Assembly: GCF_002909255.1 (NCBI RefSeq)
Contig: NZ_PIOB01000003.1
Coordinates: 434,001-498,000 of the forward strand
Direction of reading: 5' to 3'
DNA from: Arenibacter hampyeongensis
GTDB lineage: Bacteria; Bacteroidota; Bacteroidia; Flavobacteriales; Flavobacteriaceae
DNA: 64,000 nucleotides
Shown piece after piece: positions 45,691 to 53,146 of this stretch; within the stretch, counting starts at the first letter, position 1; every line of letters begins with the position of its first letter. A program made the position numbers and the translations under genes. The notes under the pieces were generated by a model, which was not told the DNA's origin, did not search any database, and saw only the letters and a list, made by a program, of their open reading frames with translations.

Positions 45691-47946
45691 ATGGACAATA
45701 ACAAAGATCACAAGGACAAAAAAATGGACCACTCGAAGATGGACCATTCTAAAATGAATCACGACAAAGATGACCATTCAAAGATGGATCACTCGAAAAT
45801 GAATCACGATAAAGATGATCACCCAGAAATGGACCATTCAAACCTGCCTGCCGGCAAGGCAGGGATGGACCACTCGAAAATGGAAGACCCAAAATCGGAT
45901 GACCATAGTAAAATGGATCACTCAAAAATGGATCACAGTAAGATGAATCATGGTAATCATGATCATGGTAGCATCCCAATGGGCATGGCAGGCCACGACC
46001 ACCATAAAATGATGATTGCCGACTTTAGAAAACGGTTTTGGATTACGTTGATATTGTCGATACCTATCCTTTTCTTTTCCCCAATGATCCAAGATTTTTT
46101 TGGATATAGTTTACTGCTCCCTGGAAACCCATATATTTTGTTTGCACTTTCCAGCATTGTGTATTTCTATGGCGGTTGGCCTTTCCTCAAGGGATTCTGG
46201 TCCGAGGTAAAAAAAGCGGCTCCGGGAATGATGACCCTTATTGCCATGGCCATTAGCGTTGCCTATTTTTATAGTTCGGCGACTGTTTTTGGCTTAGCAG
46301 GGGTCGATTTCTTTTGGGAATTAGCTACCCTGATCGCCATTATGCTCCTTGGCCATTGGATAGAGATGAAAAGCGTCCTAGGAGCATCAAAAGCTTTACA
46401 ATTATTGGTCAGTATGATGCCTGCGGAAGCACATCGGGTGAAAGGTGAAACCATAGAAGATATCCAATTGGCTGATTTATTAAAAGATGATATCATCTTA
46501 GTAAAACCTGGTGAAAAAGTTCCTGCGGATGGAATAATTGTGGAAGGCTCCAGTTACTTGAACGAATCTATGCTTACAGGCGAATCCAAACCAGTTAAAA
46601 AAGAGTTGGACGATAAGGTAATCGGAGGTTCGGTAAACGGCAACAGCACCTTAAAAGTCAAAGTGGAACATACCGGTAAGGACAGCTATCTCAACAAGGT
46701 AATTACCATGGTCGAGGAAGCCCAAAAAACCAAATCCAAAATGCAGAACCTTTCCGATAGGGCCGCAAAATGGTTGACTTATATAGCACTGACCATTGGT
46801 TTTGGCACTTTGGCAGTTTGGTTGATTTTAGGCTTTCCATTTGTGTATGCCTTGGAGAGAATGGTTACCGTAATGGTCATTGCCTGCCCACATGCCCTAG
46901 GTTTGGCTATCCCCTTAGTAGTGGCTATATCCACCGCAGTTTCTGCACAAAATGGTTTGTTGATTCGCAACAGAACTGCCTTTGAGGAATCACGAAAAAT
47001 ATCGGTATTGCTCTTTGATAAAACAGGAACATTGACCAAAGGTGATTTTGGCGTTACCCGTATTGAATCGGCTGATAAAAAGTATTCACCCGATGAAGTC
47101 TTGAGGCTTGCAAGTGCATTGGAACAAAGTTCGGAACATCCCATTGCCATTGGAATTATAAAAAAGGTAAAGGAAGATAAAGTTGCCATCCCAAAACCTG
47201 AAAATTTTCAAGCGATTACCGGCAAAGGTGTGGAAGCAAATGTAGAGGGCAAAAAAGTAAAAGTGGTCAGTCCCGGATATTTAAGGGACGAGAAAATAAC
47301 CATTCCCAAGGATGCCTATAGTGATGCCGCTGAAACCGTGGTTTTTGTTCTAATCGATGGAAAATTGGCTGGATATATTGCCTTGGCAGATGAGATCAGG
47401 CCGGAATCAGCAGAAGCTATAAAAATATTCAAAAAGAACAATATTAAAGTGTTGATGGCCACTGGGGATAATGAAAAAACTGCAAAGGCCGTAAGTGATA
47501 AATTGGGGTTGGATGGATATTATGCCGAAGTTCTTCCCCATCAAAAAGTCGAAATCGTTAAAGAACTACAAGGTAAAAATGAATTTGTCGCGATGACTGG
47601 AGATGGAGTGAATGATGCTCCTGCTTTGGCACAAGCCAATGTTGGAATAGCCGTAGGCTCCGGTACCGATGTAGCTGCTGAAACTGCCGATATTATTTTG
47701 GTCAATAGCAACCCGCAGGATATCGCCAACCTGATTTTATTCGGGAAAGCTACCTATAACAAGATGATCCAGAACCTCATTTGGGCTACGGGCTATAATG
47801 TAGTGGCCATACCTCTGGCGGCCGGTGTGTTGTACTCATCAGGCTTTGTTCTTGGTCCTGCCGTGGGTGCGATATTTATGAGTTTGAGCACCATTATAGT
47901 AGCCATTAATGCACAATTATTGAAAAGGAAAATAGGAAAAAAATAA
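45691..47946 (+). CDS. copB: CopB-type copper-translocating P-type ATPase
   Basis: 751 residues. The first 108 residues are a His/Met-rich metal-binding tail of DHSKM/NHSKM-like repeats, in place of HMA domains. The core shows LTGES, C399-P-H401 (CPH, typical of CopB), phosphorylated D443 in DKTGTLT and GDGVNDAPA. CPH pumps export Cu(II) or Cu(I)/Ag(I). A peptide LPAGKAG (52-58) interrupts the repeat tail and is encoded by a palindromic element (45843-45863). It starts the second copper block and ends one base into the MFS gene. Confidence 0.95.
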   Translation: MDNNKDHKDKKMDHSKMDHSKMNHDKDDHSKMDHSKMNHDKDDHPEMDHSNLPAGKAGMDHSKMEDPKSDDHSKMDHSKMDHSKMNHGNHDHGSIPMGMAGHDHHKMMIADFRKRFWITLILSIPILFFSPMIQDFFGYSLLLPGNPYILFALSSIVYFYGGWPFLKGFWSEVKKAAPGMMTLIAMAISVAYFYSSATVFGLAGVDFFWELATLIAIMLLGHWIEMKSVLGASKALQLLVSMMPAEAHRVKGETIEDIQLADLLKDDIILVKPGEKVPADGIIVEGSSYLNESMLTGESKPVKKELDDKVIGGSVNGNSTLKVKVEHTGKDSYLNKVITMVEEAQKTKSKMQNLSDRAAKWLTYIALTIGFGTLAVWLILGFPFVYALERMVTVMVIACPHALGLAIPLVVAISTAVSAQNGLLIRNRTAFEESRKISVLLFDKTGTLTKGDFGVTRIESADKKYSPDEVLRLASALEQSSEHPIAIGIIKKVKEDKVAIPKPENFQAITGKGVEANVEGKKVKVVSPGYLRDEKITIPKDAYSDAAETVVFVLIDGKLAGYIALADEIRPESAEAIKIFKKNNIKVLMATGDNEKTAKAVSDKLGLDGYYAEVLPHQKVEIVKELQGKNEFVAMTGDGVNDAPALAQANVGIAVGSGTDVAAETADIILVNSNPQDIANLILFGKATYNKMIQNLIWATGYNVVAIPLAAGVLYSSGFVLGPAVGAIFMSLSTIIVAINAQLLKRKIGKK
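45709..45960 (+). repeat. Degenerate tandem repeat encoding His/Met units of the ATPase tail
   Basis: Short near-identical units around ATGGACCATTCNAAR and AATCACGA(C/T)AAAGAT recur about a dozen times, coding (M)DHSKM and MNHDKDD. They explain the length freedom of this metal-binding tail through slippage or recombination. Confidence 0.75.
45843..45863. repeat. Palindromic GC-rich insertion in the ATPase gene
   Basis: CCTGCC (45843-45848) pairs with GGCAGG (45858-45863) around a perfect TGCCGGCA core, with one unpaired A. The element is far more GC-rich than its surroundings, keeps the reading frame, and adds LPAGKAG. I recall similar palindromes scattered in Bacteroidota genomes. Confidence 0.6.
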
Positions 47947-49205
47947 TGAATAATAAGGAAAAGCTCAACAGGATAATTTTAGTCCTGTTGAGCTTATTTG
48001 TGGTAATGTTGGGGTACGGTATATTATTACCAACCCTACCCTATTACACTGAAAGATTAGCGCTAAAAGACAATCTAGATAAGGATCTGATCAACTTTCA
48101 TATTGGAATGTTGACCAGTATTTATCCGCTGTTCCAGCTTTTGTTTGTAATCGTTTGGGGGAAGCTTTCCGATAAATATGGTCGTAAGCCCTTAATTGTA
48201 ATCGGTCTATTTGGTTTTGTAGTGATGAACTTGTTAACGGGTCTGGCCACGTCACTTACAATGCTTTATATTGCCCGAATCGTAGGTGGCATATTTACAT
48301 CATCTGTCATTCCGGTCAGTAATGCTTATTTAAGTGATATTACTTCAGAAAAGCGACGTACAAAAATAATGGCATGGTCCGGGGTGGCTATCAGTTCGGG
48401 CCTTATTTTTGGGCCTGTTTTGGGAGGATTTCTGTCGCAAACGAACCTTCACTTTAAATTTTCCTTCGGAGTATTTCATTTAGATCGTTTTTCGGTTCCT
48501 TTTATTTTTGCTGCTCTTTTGGGCTTTATTGTAGTACTGATCATAGTAAAATGGTTGAAGAATACTGAAATAAAAAGTCGTATTGCTTCGGAGGTAGTTA
48601 AATTCAGTTTTTCGCTAAGTAAATATTTTATCATTTTGTTGCTGCTATCCTTTGTTATGCAATTTGTGGTTACTTTATTTGAAACCGTGTTTTCTATTTA
48701 TGGGAAGGATGAGTTGGCATTTACAAGCAATCAAGTCGGTATTGGATTTATGCTTTGTGGTTCAGTTATGGCCGTTTTACAGCCTGTATTCGCGACCTAT
48801 GGCGAAAAAATATTGACCTCAAAACAACAAATTACACTAGGTCTGTTAATATCCGGAGTCTCGTTAATTGTGTTCCCTTACTTAAGTAATGAGCTATACG
48901 TATATATTACGATAGTAACATTTGCGGCCGGAGGAGCTATGGTAACACCTAATCTGCTTTCAGCAGTTTCCTTAATTTCCAAGCAGAACACGGGAAGAAA
49001 TATATCCATACAAAGTTCCACTAACAGTATCGGTCAAATATTGGGCCCGGTATTGGGAACTTGGCTGATTGGAGGTGGATTTTATTATCCCTTCATCATT
49101 TCCGGGGCAACCGTTTTGGGCGCTATGGGACTGGTTTATTTATTGAATCATCAAGAAAAAGAGATTGATCCAGTTTTATTGGCCGACCAACATAAAAAAA
49201 TATAG
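47946..49205 (+). CDS. MFS drug/cation-type exporter (TetA-like)
   Basis: 419 residues with 12 predicted membrane helices. The motif A loop GKLSDKYGRKPLIV follows helix 2, and a repeat-like GEKILTSKQQ sits in the central loop. A P-x-S-x-AYLSDIT segment and the GPVLGGFLS motif C are those of DHA1-type antiporters. The substrate is unknown. Its start codon overlaps the ATPase stop, so both are in one operon. Confidence 0.88.
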   Translation: MNNKEKLNRIILVLLSLFVVMLGYGILLPTLPYYTERLALKDNLDKDLINFHIGMLTSIYPLFQLLFVIVWGKLSDKYGRKPLIVIGLFGFVVMNLLTGLATSLTMLYIARIVGGIFTSSVIPVSNAYLSDITSEKRRTKIMAWSGVAISSGLIFGPVLGGFLSQTNLHFKFSFGVFHLDRFSVPFIFAALLGFIVVLIIVKWLKNTEIKSRIASEVVKFSFSLSKYFIILLLLSFVMQFVVTLFETVFSIYGKDELAFTSNQVGIGFMLCGSVMAVLQPVFATYGEKILTSKQQITLGLLISGVSLIVFPYLSNELYVYITIVTFAAGGAMVTPNLLSAVSLISKQNTGRNISIQSSTNSIGQILGPVLGTWLIGGGFYYPFIISGATVLGAMGLVYLLNHQEKEIDPVLLADQHKKI

Positions 49206-49207
49206 TA

Positions 49208-50401
49208 ATGGACCATAAATCAACAACAAAAAGACATAGTAAAACGGCATTTTTAAATTCTGTCGACAATACTAAATATATTGAGTTGGTCCATTCGGGA
49301 GAAGACTATTTTGTACGGTTAAAGGAAATTATAGATAAGTCCAAAAAGGAAATCCATTTACAGACTTATATTTTTGAAAACGATGAAACTGGAAACAGTA
49401 TAGCTGCAAGTCTGAAGGAAGCCGCTCAAAGAAAGGTGAAGGTATACGTCTTATTGGATGCTTATGGTAGTGCAGCATTGCCCAATAGTTTTGTTGAGGA
49501 TTTGATACAGCATGGAGTTTTACTTCGTTTTTTTTCGCCTTTATTCTCTTTGAACAATTTTTATATCGGAAGACGAATGCACCATAAAATATTTGTCGCC
49601 GATGAAAAAGTAGCATTGATCGGTGGAATAAACATTGCCGATAAATACCACGGAACAGTAGCTTCGGAGCCTTGGTTGGACTATGCTGTTCAGCTCAACT
49701 GCCCGGCAGCCAGGAATCTGCAAAAGCTATGCAGCGATTACTTTTTCAAAAAAGGAAGCTTCAAAAAAATACCACCTGTGTTACATTCGGCCGGTAGCGC
49801 ACTTGTGGGAATTTTACAAAACGACTGGCTACATCGAAAAACAGAAGTCTGTGATGCCTACACAAATGCCTTAATTCATGCTGAAAAAGAAATAGTAATC
49901 GTAGGCTCTTATTTCTTGCCTGGTAGCATTATGGCAAAGGCTTTGAAAAAAGCCTGTAAAAAAGGCATAAAAACAACGGTGATCCTAGCTGGCATTAGCG
50001 ATGTACCTTTGGTACGTAGGGCAACCGAACACTTGTATTCGTCCTTTTTAAGTCATCATATGAGGATCTATGAATGGAACAAGTCCGTTGTGCATGGTAA
50101 AGCGACAGTAGTTGATAATAAATGGTCTACTATCGGCTCATTTAACCTGAACAGTCTTAGTTGCTATGGCAGTATTGAAATGAACGTAGAAATTCACTCC
50201 GAAGAATTTGCCGAAAATCTTAAGGTTCACTTTGAAAAAGTTATAAGCCAGTGTAACGAAGTTACATCAGATACTATAAGTCATAGAGCGGGTATTTTCA
50301 AAGTGTTAGCCAATTGGGTTTCCTATCAAATGGTACGTACAGCGATGCTTTTTCTTACTTTTCTTCCACATTTAAGGTTTTTGAAAAACTATAGGATTTA
50401 A
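49208..50401 (+). CDS. Phospholipase D/cardiolipin synthase-family protein
   Basis: 397 residues with two HKD motifs, the first H125-x-K127-x4-D132 (HHKIFVADEKVALIGG) and the second in VHGKATVVDNKWSTIGSFNLN. No N-terminal membrane helices are present, but the C-terminus (about 360-390) is hydrophobic and could bind the membrane. It could make cardiolipin or remodel other phospholipids. It follows the MFS gene by 2 bases, forming the third gene of the copper ATPase operon. Confidence 0.88.
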   Translation: MDHKSTTKRHSKTAFLNSVDNTKYIELVHSGEDYFVRLKEIIDKSKKEIHLQTYIFENDETGNSIAASLKEAAQRKVKVYVLLDAYGSAALPNSFVEDLIQHGVLLRFFSPLFSLNNFYIGRRMHHKIFVADEKVALIGGINIADKYHGTVASEPWLDYAVQLNCPAARNLQKLCSDYFFKKGSFKKIPPVLHSAGSALVGILQNDWLHRKTEVCDAYTNALIHAEKEIVIVGSYFLPGSIMAKALKKACKKGIKTTVILAGISDVPLVRRATEHLYSSFLSHHMRIYEWNKSVVHGKATVVDNKWSTIGSFNLNSLSCYGSIEMNVEIHSEEFAENLKVHFEKVISQCNEVTSDTISHRAGIFKVLANWVSYQMVRTAMLFLTFLPHLRFLKNYRI

Positions 50402-50571
50402 GGTGTTGGCAAATGATTAAATAATCTTTGGTGCCCTGGTGGATTACTTGTTGTTTTAGGCAAAACAGGTGATACATTTCAAGAAGAATTGCTCTTAACA
50501 AGAATTGCCTCCATTTTTGATGGTGAAATATGTAACTTTATTTAGAAACAAAAAATAATTGCAACACGGAT

Positions 50572-51058
50572 ATGAAGTTACTAAGTTACATTTCAATACT
50601 ATTTATGCTTATTTCTTGTGGTAAACCTAATAAATTCAATGGCCTGGACAAAGAGCGTACGGCAAAAGAAGTTTATCTTATGCTTCAGGAGTACCATAGG
50701 GATATTGGTAAGGAAGGATTGATAGCGGAGTTTAAATATTTTGGATGATTCTCCTGATTTTTTTTGGGTTCCTCCTGGCTACAGTTCGGCCCTATCATTC
50801 GATTCGGTGGAGATAATTTTGAATGCTAGCCATAAGGCACTTCAATCGGTTAAAATGGAATGGGATACCCTGCAAATATTTCCATTAACAAACGAAATTG
50901 CAAATTATTTCGGAATTGTTGAAGGGGTTATGGTAGATACATCTGGACTCGAATCAGCAATATCAATAATAGAATCGGGAACAATCATAAAACGGGAAAG
51001 CGGGTGGAAATTGTTGAGTGGCCAGTCGGAAATACTCGATAGCCCATCCAAAAACTAA
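50572..51058 (+). pseudogene. Frameshifted NTF2/DUF4440-like lipoprotein gene
   Basis: The first part begins at ATG 50572 with a lipoprotein signal (LISC) and reads to ...AEFKYF, then hits a stop at 50746. The second part continues in another frame from about 50741, as DDSPDFFWVPPGYSSAL through VKMEWDTLQIFPLTNEIANYFG to GWKLLSGQSEIL. Removing one T from the TTTT run at 50739-50742 joins both into one protein of about 161 residues. The joined product resembles NTF2-like/DUF4440 lipoproteins. A true mutation or a base-calling error in a homopolymer are both possible. Confidence 0.75.
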
Positions 51059-51131
51059 AACCTAAATACATAGGCGTAGATGGTATAATGACCATTCAGT
51101 AGAATCGCTTAAAGTTTAAATAATCGTTGGC

Positions 51132-51569
51132 ATGATAGATAATATTTCCAATAGTTATGTAGTTCTTGAACTTCCAGTACAATGGGGTGATATGGATGCT
51201 GCACAACACGTGAACAACACCGTCTACCTTCGTTGGATAGAATCGGCACGTATTGAGATGTTTCAAAAAATGCATAAAGGCGATTTCAAATTTAAAAAGA
51301 TAGTTCCTATACTGGCCTGGCAGGATTGTAAGTATGTCTTTCCCCTGACCTATCCCGATCAAGTTGTCATTTCTTTGGATATAATTGAATTGTTGGAAGA
51401 TAGAGTGCTTTGCGAAGGAAAAATCTACAGTATAAAACATGAACGAATTGTGGCAATATCTAAATCGTTGTTAATGGCCTATGATATGGAGAAATTAAAA
51501 AAACATCCCTTTCCTCAACCTTGGAAAAAATCATTCACAGATTTTTATGGGGAATCGATTTTAAAATAA
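51132..51569 (+). CDS. Acyl-CoA thioesterase (4HBT hotdog family)
   Basis: 145 residues. The catalytic segment VQWGDMDAAQHVNNTVYLRWIESARIEMF has the Asp and helix of the 4-hydroxybenzoyl-CoA thioesterase branch. It hydrolyses acyl-CoA of unknown chain length. It is the last plus-strand gene before the conjugation module and converges with the amidase gene. Confidence 0.9.
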   Translation: MIDNISNSYVVLELPVQWGDMDAAQHVNNTVYLRWIESARIEMFQKMHKGDFKFKKIVPILAWQDCKYVFPLTYPDQVVISLDIIELLEDRVLCEGKIYSIKHERIVAISKSLLMAYDMEKLKKHPFPQPWKKSFTDFYGESILK

Positions 51570-51709
51570 TTCATATGCCCAACATAGTTCAATTAAATAA
51601 TTAAAGAATATAGATTCATAGTTCTTAAAAAGAGATACAAATCTTATGAATAATTTGTAGTAATTGTTATTGCCCGCTGATAATTATTATTGATAATCTA
51701 ACCAGAATT

Positions 51710-52372
51710 CTAATAATATTCTGCATCTATTAACTGATATAATGCCTGAATAATAACCATCGCATATCCCCTAACACTCTCCTTCCTTCTACTGTGCTCC
51801 GCCTCCTCCCAATTAGATAAAAATCCTATTTCCAAAAGTACCCCTGGACTATCGTATTGGGTTTCTCGGAGCACTTGAAAATTGGCATACTTTATACCCC
51901 TAATTTTAAACCCCAAAGCCTGATCGAATTCTAACAAGATGGCTTCTGACAAGTTTTCGGATACGAATTGTAGTTCTGAGCTCATGGAAGTATTGTGTTG
52001 CTGCACATAGACCTCAATTCCTTGTGCTGCCTTCCTTGCTGCCTGATTACAATGAATAGAAATAAAAACATCAGGTTGCAATACTTTCACCAATTTGGTC
52101 CTATTACTCAAAGAAATTAAAGTGTCTTTATATCTGGTCAAATAGATATCTAGGGTGTTTCCAAACAATTCCTTGTTCAATCGGATGGCTTCTTTCGCAA
52201 CTTCCAGAACTATATCCTTTTCCTTTATTCCATTAATTCCAATCGCTCCGGAATCCATTCCGCCATGTCCGGGATCAAGGATTACCATTTGTCTTCTATT
52301 TTCCTGTGCCTGTGTGCGATTGCAAAACAGAGCAAAACCTATCCAAAGGCAAACTATCCAAAGGCGTTTCAT
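51710..52372 (-). CDS. N-acetylmuramoyl-L-alanine amidase
   Basis: 220 residues with a signal peptide (core 5-17, cut near TQAQ). Amidase_3 motifs are complete: ILDPGHGGMDSGAIG (first Zn His), the Glu of KEKDIVLEVAK, DVFISIHCNQA (second Zn His) and catalytic VLLEIGFLSN. It cuts the bond between MurNAc and the stem peptide. It is divergent from the tra operon with a 202-base shared region. A job in opening the wall for the conjugation channel is inferred. Confidence 0.92.
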   Translation of the reverse strand: MKRLWIVCLWIGFALFCNRTQAQENRRQMVILDPGHGGMDSGAIGINGIKEKDIVLEVAKEAIRLNKELFGNTLDIYLTRYKDTLISLSNRTKLVKVLQPDVFISIHCNQAARKAAQGIEVYVQQHNTSMSSELQFVSENLSEAILLEFDQALGFKIRGIKYANFQVLRETQYDSPGVLLEIGFLSNWEEAEHSRRKESVRGYAMVIIQALYQLIDAEYY

Positions 52373-52440
52373 TTTGTTCGATTTTTAATGTGCGTGTTGC
52401 ACAATTTTCATCGTTTCGTCGAATTCGCTTCCAATCCGTG

Positions 52441-52470
52441 AAATTTTAACGCTTTCAACTGTTAAAATTT
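52441..52470. promoter_or_regulatory. Perfect 10-bp inverted repeat between amidase and tra operon
   Basis: AAATTTTAAC and GTTAAAATTT flank a 10-base spacer. It lies 69 bases from the amidase start and 104 bases before the pilin start, in a divergent promoter region. One repressor bound here could control both the amidase and the whole transfer operon. A weaker repeat TGTGC/GCACA lies at 52389-52403. Confidence 0.5.
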
Positions 52471-52574
52471 ATTCGATTCCTATCAATTTCTACCATCCTT
52501 TGGAAATTCCATAACGAATAATTCATCAATCGGTCTTTCCAACATTATTAGGGGAGCATAAAAAACAAACAGTC

Positions 52575-52862
52575 ATGAATAAACCTCTTAAAACTCTTTT
52601 CCTCTTACTTATGACGACGGGATCAACATTTGCCCAAATCGGGGGAATAGAAGACTCTGTCAATGATGTTTCGGATACCATTAGGACCATTTTTCCCATT
52701 ATCCTAGGTGTCATTTTCCTTATCGGCTTCCTGTTCAATGCCGGCCATTTCTTTGGCGAAAATTCAGATCTTAAAAAGGGTATAACCAGGGTACTGGTCT
52801 TTGTCCTTATCGCAGGTGCCGTGGTGGGCATCTTTACGTACCTAATTGGAATAGTCGTTTAA
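52575..52862 (+). CDS. Conjugative pilin-like protein (VirB2/TraE-like)
   Basis: 95 residues. A signal peptide (cut near TFAQ, about 21) is followed by a helix and two hydrophobic segments (about 39-54 and 72-95), the shape of VirB2/TrbC pilins. It is the first gene of the transfer operon. The stop codon overlaps the next start by one base. Confidence 0.75.
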   Translation: MNKPLKTLFLLLMTTGSTFAQIGGIEDSVNDVSDTIRTIFPIILGVIFLIGFLFNAGHFFGENSDLKKGITRVLVFVLIAGAVVGIFTYLIGIVV

Positions 52863-53146
52863 TGAAAAGGTTCGAGGTATATCGCAACATCAGAAAACAG
52901 GCCGTGATATTCGGCCTATCCATCTCCTTTTTTGCCCTACAAATGATTTGCGTGGTCGGTTCTTTAATGGTTATCATTTTCTCGTTCAGTCTTGCGATGA
53001 TCATGGGTGTATTGGTATTCAATGCTGGCCTTTATGTAGCCTTGATCAGGATTTCAAACAACCCACAATCAATTACACTTTGGGGGGTATATCCAAAAAT
53101 CATCAGCAATAAAAAATCGTCATTAATTAGCTATGGACAAGATTAA
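52862..53146 (+). CDS. VirB3/TraF-like transfer protein
   Basis: 94 residues with two membrane helices (about 15-34 and 37-58) followed by a basic cytosolic tail with the NPQSITLWGVYPK segment. It has the size and position of VirB3/DUF4133-type TraF, and it precedes and overlaps the VirB4-like ATPase gene (53133-53146), as expected for the pair. Confidence 0.72.
   Translation: MKRFEVYRNIRKQAVIFGLSISFFALQMICVVGSLMVIIFSFSLAMIMGVLVFNAGLYVALIRISNNPQSITLWGVYPKIISNKKSSLISYGQD

Noticed and set aside
45709-45960. Tandem repeat considered as a CRISPR array
   Set aside because: Units are codon-level repeats inside an ATPase gene, without unique spacers of fixed length.
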